A stretch of DNA of 64,000 nucleotides from Bursaphelenchus xylophilus (lineage: Eukaryota > Nematoda > Chromadorea > Rhabditida > Aphelenchoididae). The stretch is from assembly GCA_904066235.2 (NCBI GenBank), contig CAJFCV020000004.1, forward strand, positions 10,664,001 to 10,728,000, written 5' to 3'. The notes under the pieces are model-generated. The model saw only the letters and a program-made list of their open reading frames with translations, ran no database searches and was not told the DNA's origin. A program made the position numbers and the translations under genes. Positions 54,578 to 64,000 of this stretch are shown here, piece after piece. Within the stretch, counting starts at the first letter, position 1, and every line of letters begins with the position of its first letter.

Positions 54578-57500
54578 TCATACAATACCGACATTCGAGA
54601 GCCTTCGTATCATATCCCGATCGAAAATCGGGTTCAGGCTTTGAGCCGAGCGCCTTCGAATGAACTGGTCCGTGTCCGAAGCCGCGTCGTCGATGGGAGG
54701 TAGAGTGTCGCGGGTGGTGAGGAGCGCCGAGAACCAGGGCGACTCCCACTGGTTCTGATGCAGGTTTTCGAGGCCTTGCAGTTTGGTGGGCTGAAAATGG
54801 CAGGAGTTAGAAAAAAATCGATTTTTTTTGTAAGGTAATGACAAAAAAAAGCTATGAAAGAAACAAACATAGGTCTGTAAAAGATAAGTTTAGGTTTGCT
54901 TTTTATCAATAATCCATTTTTCTAATGGGGACCTGATCCAGTGGCAAAAAATGTACCATTTTGCATCCGGGAAGCATCAAAAATGTGGCAAAATGCTTCC
55001 CTCTCCAAGTGAAAAAACTTCGTTTTGAAGGGCGCGCTTTTGAAATCGGAGTTTTTTCACTTGGAAATGGAAGCACTTTGCCACATTTTTGATACTTCCC
55101 GGAGTCAAAATGGCGTTTTTTGCCACTATATTAGGTCCCCCACTGTATTACAGAAAACAAAAGTTTTATAAGTAAATTTACAGAAAATGTATCAGTCTGT
55201 CGGGAAAATAATGAGCGCAAAGTCGCTGTGCCGACCGCGTCGCTGAAGTGAAGAAAATTGATTTTGCCGCGACAAAATTCATTTTCTCGGCAGCGATGCG
55301 ATTTTCGATGCGACAGAGTGCTCATTATTTTCCCGACAAACTGTTAATGCAACCAACCACCTTCACAAAAACAAAAAATTTCTTTTTTGAATTTGAGTCC
55401 GCCCTACCTGGCTGATCAGATGATTTACCTTCAGTTCCATCCGCCGCCACCGCACGCAGCACAGGTCGAACATTTTCTCGCGGATCTCCGAGTTCACGAT
55501 CAGATGCGCCGGACATCGGAGGGCGTTCCCGATGACTGTGAGCAGGCTCGACAGATCCGACGCCATCCGATAGCCGTGCGGATAGTAGGTCTCGTAGTAG
55601 TCTGGAAAAGGAAATGATGACTTTGTTTGGAAAGTTACAAAATATGTTATTAAAAGTCGAAGCTAAATAGTCTACAAGGCTCGGGCTTTGTAGGAACGAC
55701 CAAGATTTTTAAGTCGAAAATTGATCACTATAGCCTGGTGCTTTGTCAGCGGCAGCTGCGGAATTTGAACGGCCTTCTCAACAAGGGAACACGTTAAATA
55801 AGGAAGGCAGGTCGGACAAAAATTAGACTGATTTTCGGGGCTTTCCGAGTTCAGCCCTCCGGGAAAGGTAGTTCAAAAATGAAAATTAGAGCCCCAGAAT
55901 ATCCTCCATGTTGTTGGCGTTCACATTCAGGCCGTCGTCGTATAACAAACCCCCAACGTTGGACATCCAATCCCCTACGTTTAGATCAAACCCCCTACGT
56001 TTTAGAGCAACGATGATCCGTTGTCTTGAGCTCCGACAGCATCCTCAAAAAGCTTACTGACGACACACTTTTTCAGATTGGATGAGGGGGTTTGTACTGG
56101 AGCATGGGGGTCTGAACTGGACTGGGGGTTTGTACTACCGCTCCTGATTTTCCAAGCAGTCTATCGGGAAAATAATGAACGTAAGGTCGCTGCGCCAACC
56201 GCGTCGCTGAATTGAGAAGCAATTTGATTTTGCTGCGACACAATTCATTTTCTCGGCGGCTGGTGCAATTTTCGATGCGACAGAGTGCTAATCATTTTCC
56301 CGATGGACTGACAAGGGCCAAAGGAACCTCTGAACAACGAAACCTTTTAATTGCGGCAATGTTTTCTGCGCTTCAGAAATTACAAGTATTTTTTGCCTCG
56401 TGTATCCGTCTGTCGTAAAAATAATGAGTGCAATGTCGTAGCGCTAATCGTGTCGCTGAATTGGAAAGCAACTTGATTTTGCCGCGACACAATTCATTTT
56501 CTTGGCGGCGATGCAATTTTCGCTTCGAAGGAGCTCATTATTTTTCCGACAGACTGATCAATTCGTCCCCATTTTCATTAAAATTTACTCTCCGCAAAGA
56601 TTAACCCCACTCCTCGCTTACTCGGGTAAAAATACTCCACGATGGTCATGAAGAATCCCAGCGTATTAGCGATGAGGTACGTGGTTATAATGAACAACAG
56701 CGTGTTCGTCGCCGAGCGTAGGTTCTGTTTTCGGACCTCGGTCAGGTCCTTTCCCATCGTCAATTCCGTGATCAGAAATCGGAGTTGTTGGACGTTTTGT
56801 CGTCGAATCATGTAGACAATCCCGCCGTTCAGGAAGATCAAGGTGAAGAAGGGCAACGCCACGACCAGCACGTCGAACAACGAGGTCAGACTGTCCGTGG
56901 CGGCCATTCGCTCGACATTCAGGCGGTTGAAGAGCGAGGTGCATTCGGGTCGGCGGACCGTTACGTACAGCTGAAAATGGAGATGAAATTTGAATGGAGA
57001 TGTCCAGCGATCCCTGACACGACTCTTGCGGACAACCGCCTTGCGGGCAGCCATTTACCCTTTACAATTACGGCTTTTTCCACCGTACAGTAGGGGACCG
57101 GTTCCAGTGTCAAAAAAATGTACCATTTTGCATCCGGTACGTATCAAAAATGTGGCAAAAAACCTCCCTCTCCTTATGAAAAGACTTTTTGGTTTTTGAA
57201 CTTTGAAAAATGCCTGGTTCGCCTTGTGGTAACAATTCAAGTCACCTATGCACCTGGAAATTTAATTGGCAACATCCAACTGCCAAATCCATCGTTAGAA
57301 TTTCTTGCTGTAAGCAAACGTTGGCTGCTTTCTAAACATAGAATCTCCGCGGCTCTTCTAGCTGCTCCCGCAAAATCGTTGTCCGCAAGTTTACAGCCGC
57401 CAAGAAACTATGAAAATAGTTCTCTGAGCTCTCTTGCAAAGGTTGTTGAATCTTGGCGATTCGCATTTCTACGGCCATGACACTATAGAAACCCGCAAAA

Positions 57501-58860
57501 AATCTTACAGTTGGATGAAACACCTTGATAAACACTGCCAGTCCCACGATCAGCACCAGCAAAATCCATCGAGTCCGATAATCGAAGCCGCTGGTGGTCC
57601 AATGTTTGGTCAGATGGTAGCGCTCGTAGCTGGCAATGACAAGGCAAAATGTGGAGGCGAGTTTGAAGATCTGGACCAACACCAGCAACCATTGGGCGTG
57701 TTGGAGCCATAAAAGGTAGATGGACTTCCAGAGAAATTGTTGGGAGCTTATTGGAAGGGTCTAAAGGGCATTTATGTTAGTGTAATACCTTTAGGTATTA
57801 AAAAATAGCATTGTAAAATACGAAGCTGAAAAGGGGAAGTATGTATCAGTCTGTCGGGAAAGTAATAAGCACAATGTCGCTACGCCGACCCCGTCGCTGA
57901 ACTGAAAAGCAATGTGATTTTAAAGCGACACAATTCATTTGCGATACAATTTTCAAAGCGTCAGAGTGCTCATTATTTCCCCGACCGACTAATATTTGAA
58001 GTGCGACGCGCAGATTTGCTTTAAATTTTGCACACAACCCTAGTAGAGGCTGCATATCAATTCCTCAATATTTGGGCTTGCGATTTGCAGGCATAGCCGA
58101 GATAGTCATCGATCTTTTCCACTGAGAGAGTACTCAAAACGTGGAGGGCGGTCAGGGAGAAAACAAACGTTTTGGGTTAGGGGAGAGAAAATTTAGTTGT
58201 ACCTTGGGACAGCAGAAAGATTCAACGACCTTTGTCGTCGAGAGAGTGGGCAAAACAGGGAGAGCGGTCAGAGATAAAAACACTTTTTGGCAACATCTGA
58301 AGTATCAGTCTTGCCAGTTTCGTGCGGAAAAAAAATGATTTTTTTGCTGCACTCTACGGTAGAAATAAGTAGAAGATATTGCGTGTAAAAATTTTGCCAG
58401 AAAAATTTAGATATTGCGTGTAAAAATTTTGCCAGAAAAATTTTTTCAATCTTAAAATCTCGATAGTTTCTGCAAAGCGCGAACTAGGAATCTCGCATCA
58501 TCCTCAGAAAGAATTAGTGTAAGTTTGTGCCAAGTTTCATGAAAGTCTGAGCGTTGTAGTTGAAGAAATTTACTTCTCACACTACCCTACTTTCATATTA
58601 CATTTATTAATTTTCTAAACTTGTTTACTCACATTAACCAAGAGGTACATCACATCGATGAGGGTGTCGAAGAACGCCACAAATCCCATGAAGAAGAATG
58701 GCGAGTGGCGGTAGTTGAACTTCCCAATAAATAGATACGCCAAAATCGCGTTGGCGCCGCAACCGAAGATGGCGACAGCGCCGCCGAAGACGGCCATGAC
58801 GCCGTAGCGGATGGCGGAACGCAACTGGCCTTCGGCCGTCAGATCGGAGAGCTCGCACAT
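54578..58860 (-). CDS. Rhodopsin-family peptide GPCR, FMRFamide-receptor-like
   Basis: Five exons, minus strand: 58860-58633, 57760-57509, 56970-56622, 55601-55429 and 54790-54578; 404 residues. Exon 1 (76 residues) holds TM1 (with GCGANAILAYL) and TM2. Exon 2 carries TM3 ending ASYERY, with E122-R123-Y124 as the DRY motif, and TM4. Exon 3 carries the extracellular loop with a cysteine, TM5 (LPFFTLIFLNGGIVYMI), the third loop and TM6. Exon 4 carries TM7 as SSLLTVIGNALRCPAHLIVN, then EIREKMF as the start of the tail. The last exon is a polar cytosolic tail. The TM7 wording resembles nematode FRPR receptors for FMRFamide-like peptides; ligand and subfamily are inference. Exon 4 has a second in-frame donor at 55408 that would add seven residues. 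Introns 1-4 carry A, B and D elements. Confidence 0.85.
54925..55145. mobile_element. B element in GPCR intron 4
   Basis: ATGGGGACCTGATCCAG to TTAGGTCCCCCACTG, TA after it. Confidence 0.7.
55193..55343. mobile_element. A element in GPCR intron 4
   Basis: CAGTCTGTCGGGAAAATAAT to TTATTTTCCCGACAAACTG, between the last two exons. Confidence 0.75.
55640..56150 (-). other. Intronic segment with CCCCC-spaced repeats and an ORF-like tail
   Basis: In GPCR intron 3. Minus-strand units ACAAACCCCC (three near 56085-56140) face AACGTAGGGGGTTTG-type units (three near 55945-56005). Between and beyond them, short frames read KLFEDAVGAQDNGSS and DDGLNVNANNMEDILGL-stop. Origin unknown. Confidence 0.35.
56157..56310. 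mobile_element. A element in GPCR intron 3
   Basis: CAGTCTATCGGGAAAATAAT to TCATTTTCCCGATGGACTG. Confidence 0.7.
56407..56557. mobile_element. A element in GPCR intron 3
   Basis: CGTCTGTCGTAAAAATAATG to CATTATTTTTCCGACAGACTG; 65 bases from exon 3. Confidence 0.7.
57088..57190. mobile_element. B left half in GPCR intron 2
   Basis: CAGTAGGGGACCGGTTCCAG then TGCATCCGGTACGTATC and CCTCCCTCTCC. The right arm is missing. F-like units (CTTGCGGGCAGCC) lie just before it. Confidence 0.6.
57847..57990. mobile_element. A element in GPCR intron 1
   Basis: CAGTCTGTCGGGAAAGTAAT to TTATTTCCCCGACCGACT. Confidence 0.7.
57993..58575. mobile_element. D element in GPCR intron 1
   Basis: GAAGTGCGACGCGCAGATTTG to CTGAGCGTTGTAGTTGAAG. 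It contains a 36-base tandem duplication (GATATTGCGTGTAAAAATTT) at about 58377-58440. Confidence 0.6.
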
Positions 58861-58893
58861 CACGGCTGTGAGGGTTTGCGAACCGGTGGGCTT

Positions 58894-58920
58894 TCAGTGC
58901 ACAGTCATCGGAAGGGGCAT
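58894..58920 (-). other. Upstream ORF in the GPCR 5' leader
   Basis: An ATG one base after the probable trans-splice acceptor (CTCTTTCAG ending 58922) opens an 8-codon frame closed by TGA at 58894, 33 bases before the main ATG at 58860. If the leader is used as drawn, ribosomes meet this frame first. That could lower receptor output. Confidence 0.4.
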
Positions 58921-58921
58921 T

Positions 58922-58930
58922 CTGAAAGAG
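58922..58930 (-). promoter_or_regulatory. Probable spliced-leader acceptor of the GPCR gene
   Basis: CTCTTTCAG on the minus strand, 61 bases before the receptor ATG, with no upstream coding exon seen. Confidence 0.4.
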
Positions 58931-59374
58931 AACGGCTTCAGGTCATGGTAAGATTGAGATATTGGGCTTACTAGACGCGGCAAAAATGTTGGATTGTATA
59001 AAGCAACACGCGACAGAGCGCTCTTTTGGTATACATATAAAGGTATGTATGTACACCAAAATGTATTATATTATACATGTTAAGAGGACCTTAAAAACGG
59101 AAAATCATTTAACAGGAAAGCACTATTCGAGAGCGGCCAGAGAAAGTTCACCCGAACTTGGCCAATTTTTCATTTGAACTAGAAAATTGGGCGGCAGATT
59201 TCGTGGGTTTCGGACATCAAAACCTTTTAAAAGAAAATTGCTTTTCCCCGTAGACAATTATAGTTTCTTCCTACGTACTGATGACAAAAGTTTGTATACA
59301 CAAAGGGGAAAATATTTACTACAAAAATCGAGAAAATACCCGCACGTTTTGCCATGGGTTTGGACTTGGGAAGT

Positions 59375-59519
59375 CAGTCTGTCGGGAAAATAAGAGCACA
59401 CTGTCGCGTTGAAACTTGGAACACCGCCGAGAAAATGAATTGTCAAAATCAAATCGCTTTTTACCTCAGCGACACGATTAGTGCAGCTACAGCATGTTCA
59501 TTATTTTCACAACGGACCG
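59375..59519. mobile_element. A element
   Basis: CAGTCTGTCGGGAAAATAAG to CATTATTTTCACAACGGAC. A left-end-only fragment follows at 59540. Confidence 0.65.
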
Positions 59520-59744
59520 ATACTGTCCGATAATGTAGTCAGTGTGTCGAGAAAATAATGAGCATTCTGTCCCATTAAAAATTATCAAACTTGAACTTTG
59601 AATTTTGTGAAGCCATTTTGAACAACAATCTTTCCGGGCGCGATGTGCTATGTCATTGGGACAAAAGTGACAAAAAACCTCTCTCTGCACTTTGGGTACG
59701 TCAGAAAAAATCGGTTTTTACTTCTGCTTTCGTTAAAAATTATA

Positions 59745-59891
59745 CAGTCTGTCGGGAAAATAATGAGTATTCTGTCGCATCGAAAATCGCATCGCCGCCG
59801 AGAAAATGAATTGTGTCACGGCAAAATCAAATTGCTTTCAGTTCAGCGATCGGCACAGCCACAGTGTGCTCGTTATTCCCCCGACAAACTG
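59745..59891. mobile_element. A element, near-consensus copy
   Basis: The core reads GTCGCATCGAAAATCGCATC, GCCGCCGAGAAAATGAATTG and CGGCAAAATCAAATTGC, matching most other copies. Useful as the family reference. Confidence 0.75.
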
Positions 59892-60317
59892 ATAAAATAT
59901 CTCAAAAAATATCCCAACAGCTTTGCAACACTTGAACTCCCTGCGAAAGCCCTTTTAAGCCGCCAAAATGGGCTAAAAATAGGCCTTTTTAAATGTAAGG
60001 TAAGGTGAAAATTCCGAGAACCTACAAACGAACACGTTGTAGGCTGAAGGTGGTGGTTAAAACAAACAAACACGCCACGAGACTTTGCCCATAAAACCCC
60101 ACTAACGAACCAGCTCATTAAATGGAGGAGGAGTCAGCGAGTGAACATACAATTTTAACGATAATTGTGTTGCCGAGAGTGGGTTGTGAAAGCGGGTCGA
60201 GACCCACGAGCGGATAATTGTATCAAAACGTAAAAGTGGTGGGAAATATTGGGTTATGTCGTAGAAATTTAAGTGTTATTGGAGGTAAATGAGTTGTTTT
60301 TGATGCTTATGATAATA

Positions 60318-60511
60318 CTAGTCGTTCCGGAAAATCGCTGGACTGGCTTTTGGCAGGCAGACTGTGCGAAATATTTAGGGTGCGGATGGCAGCCCAAAAA
60401 AGCCTATTGCACGGTGCAAAAAGCAAAAAACTGCATAATGCAAAGAAAACTTTGTTTTTGCGCAGTGCATGTCGCCGATTTCAGTCCGGCGACTTTCCGG
60501 AAGAACTAGCG
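60318..60511. mobile_element. K element
   Basis: ACTAGTCGTTCCGGAAAATCG to GACTTTCCGGAAGAACTAG, enclosing TTGCACGGTGCAA. Confidence 0.65.
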
Positions 60512-60602
60512 AAGTGCTACAAAAATCTACCTTGCGAGAGGGCACGGAAAATGCGGAGAATCGGGCAAACGAAACGCTGCTTTTATTGATTTTACAAATA
60601 TA

Positions 60603-60838
60603 GTGGGGGCCCTGATACAGTGGCAAAAAACGCACCATTTTGCATCCGGGAAGTATCAAGAATGTGGCAAAATGCTTCCTTATCCAAGAGAAAAAATTCC
60701 GATTTCAAAAGCGCGCCCGCTCTTTTTGTGAGGGAAAGGGTTTTTTTCACTTGGAGAGGGAAGCATTTTGCCACATTTTTGATACTTCCCGGATGCAAAA
60801 TGTTACGTTTTTTGCCACTGGATCAGGTCCTTCACTGT
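60603..60838. mobile_element. B element
   Basis: GTGGGGGCCCTGATACAG to GGATCAGGTCCTTCACTG, TA flanks. Confidence 0.7.
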
Positions 60839-60909
60839 ATAAGAAATGATGGTGAAATTAGGCCCCTTGTAATTTCGAGACATTCTTCTACCAACCAAGA
60901 AACCTCTTT

Positions 60910-61046
60910 TTGGAGAGCGCGGCGCACAAAAAGAGTGGGCGCTTTTGAAACTGGAGTCTTTTTACTTGGAGAGGGAGGTATTTTGTAGCGTTTTCAAAAC
61001 TCCTCGGATGCTAAATGGTACATTTCTGGATCCTGTCCGCCACTGT
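60910..61046. mobile_element. B right half
   Basis: CTTGGAGAGGGAGGTATTTTG to CCTGTCCGCCACTG. Left arm gone; a C element follows at the TA. Confidence 0.55.
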
Positions 61047-61048
61047 AT

Positions 61049-61185
61049 CAGTCTGTCGGGAAAATAGTGGCGGCTACTTGCGCCTTGGAATTGTCCATCA
61101 TTTGCTTTTGCGACGACAAGCAAAGCGATGATGGGCTGGGGATTTGATGCGCGAATGTACTCTTTCTTCGCAGAGGCGAACCATC
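61049..61185. mobile_element. C element, right end lost
   Basis: CAGTCTGTCGGGAAAATAGT with TTGCGACGACAAGCAAAGCG. It runs into the next C element at 61189. Confidence 0.5.
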
Positions 61186-61188
61186 TTC

Positions 61189-61340
61189 CGTCTGTCGGGA
61201 AAATAACGGCGGGTCGTCGCAGCAAAATGTCTCGCCTCGTCGCTATCGCGCACCAAATCCCCAGCCGCGGCTTGCCGTCGCAAAGCGATGATGGGCGATT
61301 CCAACGCGCGATGGCCCGCCGTTATTTTCCCGACAGACTG
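61189..61340. mobile_element. C element, near-consensus copy
   Basis: GTCTGTCGGGAAAATAACGG to CCGTTATTTTCCCGACAGACTG. Core GTCGCTATCGCGCACC and GCAAAGCGATGATGGGCG. Confidence 0.75.
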
Positions 61341-61778
61341 CGGACAAGTGCAAAGCGAATGTTTTTGAAAAGGGCAATCAAAGCACAGCGTACTTTTCAT
61401 TCGCACCCTTGTTTGTCGCGCAAGGCCAGTTCGCGACGCCGTCCGCGCCGTGCGAAAACATGGCAAGACTTTTTGGCCCGCCTAGCACTTTGTAAGTCGG
61501 AATTATAATAAGACGTGCAAAAAACATCGGGATAAGCTAAGGCCGCGTGTTTAAGAAGCTTATCTCCTGCACGACCATGTCTTGTTTTTTTATTTCCCCA
61601 TACTAAAAATTTCCAAAAAATGGAACATTTGCATAATTCCCGGCGCAAAGGTTTTTTGGAACGCCAAAAATTTTATAAAAACTAAATCAGGAAATGTTGC
61701 AAATTGAATAATGCAAAAAGTAACAACAGTTTTTGAGCACCGTCTTCGAACCCTTTGGAACCTTATTTTGATTTTATC

Positions 61779-61885
61779 AGTCTGTCGGGAAAAATCGTCG
61801 CAGCGAAGTGTTTCGCCAAATTTCCAGTCGTCGCAAAGCGATGATGGGCGATTCTAGGCGCGATGACTTGCCACTATCTACTCTA
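61779..61885. mobile_element. C element, degraded
   Basis: CAGTCTGTCGGGAAAAATCG, CGTCGCAAAGCGATGATGG and CTTGCCACTATC remain. Confidence 0.5.
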
Positions 61886-61899
61886 CAGCCAGATGTTAT

Positions 61900-62052
61900 C
61901 AGTATGTCGGGGAAATAATGAGCACTCTGTCGCATGGAAAATTGCATCTCCGCCAAGAAAATTAATTGTGTTGCGGCAAAATCAAATTTCTTTTCGCTTC
62001 AGCGACCTGCTCGGTGCAGCGACAGAGCGGTTTTATTTTTTCCGACCTACTG
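61900..62052. mobile_element. A element
   Basis: CAGTATGTCGGGGAAATAAT to TTATTTTTTCCGACCTACTG. Confidence 0.65.
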
Positions 62053-62150
62053 ATGTCAGAGAGAAGCAGAGTAAATCAGCATCAGTGTTTTTGAAGATTT
62101 GTGAATAGATCGATCGATAGGGCAGGTGGATTCCCAAAAAAAAGTACTCT

Positions 62151-62302
62151 CAGTCTGTCGGGAAAATAACGGCGGGTCGTCGCGGCAAAATGTCTCGCCT
62201 CACCGCTATCGCACACCAAATTTTCAGCGGCGGCCGCCGTCGCAAAGCGATGATGGGCGATTCCAAGGTGCGACGATCCGCCGTTATTTTCCCGACAGAC
62301 TG
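62151..62302. mobile_element. C element
   Basis: Both 19-bp ends intact; core with GCGGCGGCCGCCGTCGC. Confidence 0.75.
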
Positions 62303-62305
62303 ATA

Positions 62306-62457
62306 CTAGTTGCGCCATAAAGTACGTAGAATTTTTCACAGAGCGTTTGCTTCTTTTTTCGCATACGTCTGCGACTTCCTGTTTTTGCAACAGCGACATG
62401 TATTTTCATGCAAGCCCCACGACCTCGCCGAAAAAATTCTACGAACTATATGGCCAT
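62306..62457. mobile_element. Family L palindrome
   Basis: GCGCCATAAAGTACGTAGAAT and ATTCTACGAACTATATGGC face each other. A half copy (GCGCCATAAAGCCCGTAGAAT) lies at 11130-11175. Confidence 0.5.
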
Positions 62458-62606
62458 CAATTTGTCGGGAAAATAACGGCGGGTAGTCGCAACAAAATGT
62501 CTGGCCTCGCCGCTATCGCCAAATCTCCAGCTGCGGCCCGCCGTCGCAATGCGATAATGGGCGATTCCAAGGTGCGACGTCCCGACACTATTTTCCCGAC
62601 AAAATT
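62458..62606. mobile_element. C element abutting L
   Basis: AATTTGTCGGGAAAATAACG to CTATTTTCCCGACAAAATT. Confidence 0.65.
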
Positions 62607-62607
62607 A

Positions 62608-63359
62608 AAATGCTTCCATGAAGTTCGTCTTTTGCCAATCCAAAAATATTTCTCAGCATCCCACCGCAAGCAGTTCGCTAAGCGCTCTACCATTTCCTCG
62701 TTGCAGCCTCCGCTTCCCACACTCTTTGCGAATCACTTCATACGGGCGAATAAAGATTAATTCGAGAGAAAAAAGAGAAACTATGCATTCAGCGAATAAT
62801 CGGATGAAAATTGCATATTCAGGAAGGAGTACCAAATGAACATAAAAAGTTTTTGATTACATTCTTCCGTGCGAAAACCCCGCTTAATCTACGTGCAGGT
62901 CGTTAAGAAGTTATGGGATGCAGAATAGCATTTTAAATAGTAAAAATAAGGTCCGAAAAGGCGAATCGGAAGCAATTTTGAGCTACATTATCAAGTTTAC
63001 ATCGGCTATGCACGAAATATAACATGAAAATGGAAGAAATGGGTCTTCAAAATCCAAATTTGAGTCAGCGATTAAGGAAACCCCCAAAAGTTTAATCTAA
63101 AAAATGTCTAGAATCTTCTTTCTGTCCCTACGAAGATTGAAAAAATAATCCACAATATTTTTCGAAGCCCTATAGTTACCTTATTTAATCGAATTTGGCA
63201 AAAACAGTTGGCTGACTACAAACAAAAGCAAAGAACAATGAAATGACTAACTGGCTGAGAGGAAAACTGCAGCGAAAAATAACAAAATGCATTGAAGAAA
63301 GCACTCTGAGATTACCATTTTGAATATTCTGCCGTATTGTTCGCCTACTACCATATTAC
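62608..63359. other. Non-coding, unassigned
   Basis: No gene; a tRNA-like box on the minus strand near 62670 was rejected. Confidence 0.4.
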
Positions 63360-63497
63360 CAGTCTGTCGGGAAAATAATGTGGATTTTTCGGGTCTAGGA
63401 ATCGAATGTCATCGATTTGGTGACGGCAAACTGGGGATTTAGTGCGCGAAGAGACGAGACATGTCTTGCAATTCCACATTATTTTCCCGACAGACTG
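63360..63497. mobile_element. C-like element, variant core
   Basis: Perfect ends, but inside them AATGTGGA / TCCACATT and GGTCTAGGAATCGAATG. Confidence 0.65.
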
Positions 63498-63584
63498 ATA
63501 TAGTATTATATTATAATACCAACAATATTATAAACGTCATTAGTCCCCAAAAATGTGACCCCAAAAATCAACCACAACCTCAAA

Positions 63585-63656
63585 AAATAGCCTTTTTTTC
63601 GGCTGTCGCTAGCACCCTGACTGAAACCACACCAGCGGCTTTGCGAACCGGCTAGT
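63585..63656. repeat. K right-half fragment
   Basis: CGGCTGTCGCTAGCACCC and CAGCGGCTTTGCGAACCGG. Confidence 0.4.
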
Positions 63657-63900
63657 ACAAGAGAAGCCCTTTGGAAGGGGTGTGGTCAGAGACAAAATAC
63701 TTTTTGGCCATATCTTTGCTTGTTTTGCGTTGAAAAATTGTTTTTTTTTTTGAAAACAGTGGCTTCAAAGGTAGGAATATATATTTTGTATTAAACAAAT
63801 TAGGGGGGTTTGAGGATTCAGAAAAAAAAGGAATTTTAACATCTGGCCAAAAGTTAAAAAAAGTAATAGCCTGTTCAAATCCGGCCGAAAAATTGCCGTA
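63656..63900. repeat. D half copy
   Basis: GGGTGTGGTCAGAGACAAAA and TTTTTGGCCATATCTTTGC. The rest is worn. Confidence 0.4.
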
Positions 63901-63908
63901 CCCTGTGA

Positions 63909-64000
63909 AGTGACGGACTTGATCCAGTGGCAAAAAACGTACCATTTTGCATCCGGGAAGCATCAAAAAAATGTAGCAAAATGCCTCCCTCTCCAAGTGA
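63909..64000. mobile_element. B element, cut by window end
   Basis: AGTGACGGACTTGATCCAG, then the left arm to CCCTCTCCAAGTGA at the last base. Confidence 0.6.

Noticed and set aside
62640..62700. tRNA-like A box on the minus strand (ATGGTAGAGCGC)
   Set aside because: No matching B box and no acceptor or anticodon stem could be formed.

Overview
This window is nuclear DNA of a rhabditid nematode, most probably Caenorhabditis or a close relative. The signs are GTAAGT donors with short TTTTCAG acceptors, likely spliced-leader acceptors just upstream of start codons, a nematode serpentine receptor, a LET-653-type PAN/ZP matrix protein and a CFIm68 orthologue. It is not bacterial: all genes but one are split by introns. 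The species cannot be fixed from the sequence alone.

I support six protein-coding genes. From left to right they are: a small intronless secreted peptide precursor with an allatostatin-C-like C-X6-C core (5826-6164, +); a cation diffusion facilitator of the Mn-type DxxxD class, 5 exons (11550-21770, -); a LET-653-like PAN-PAN-ZP apical matrix protein, 11 exons (25846-37404, -); a serpentine chemoreceptor of the Srv/Srg kind, 5 exons (45694-48841, +); cfim-2/CPSF6, 6 exons (49136-52393, +); and a rhodopsin-family, FMRFamide-receptor-like GPCR, 5 exons (54578-58860, -). Exon phases close in all five split genes, giving uninterrupted predicted proteins of 378, 824, 324, 455 and 404 residues. The genes do not look functionally linked. 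Two encode secreted or matrix products, three encode membrane proteins and one is an mRNA 3'-end processing factor.

Most of the remaining DNA is short non-autonomous repeats, most of them whole-element palindromes. I name the families locally. A has ends like CAGTCTGTCGGGAAAATAA and a TGAGCAC-type core. C shares A's ends but has a different core. B has ends CAGTGGGGGACCTGATCC and TA flanks. D has ends AGGGGAAGTACTCCAAG. E has ends CACGTCAAACTG. F is an array of TTGCGGGCAGC units with a 9-bp target duplication. K is rich in the TTGCACnGTGCAA palindrome. M, G, H, J and L are minor families. Nearly all long introns owe their size to these elements. Nested insertions give a relative age order: F into E, B into E, E into A, E into H, B into D, and a LINE end into D.

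Region by region: 1-5800 is repeats plus the upstream region of the peptide gene. 6165-11549 is repeats between convergent genes. 11550-21770 is the transporter with three inflated introns. 21771-25845 is repeats. 25846-37404 is the let-653-like gene, with a roughly 720-bp nested hairpin in its last intron. 37405-45693 is a divergent intergenic block full of nested elements and a truncated LINE end. 45694-58860 holds three genes, with a roughly 935-bp inverted repeat inside the cfim-2 RRM intron. 58861-64000 is repeats only.
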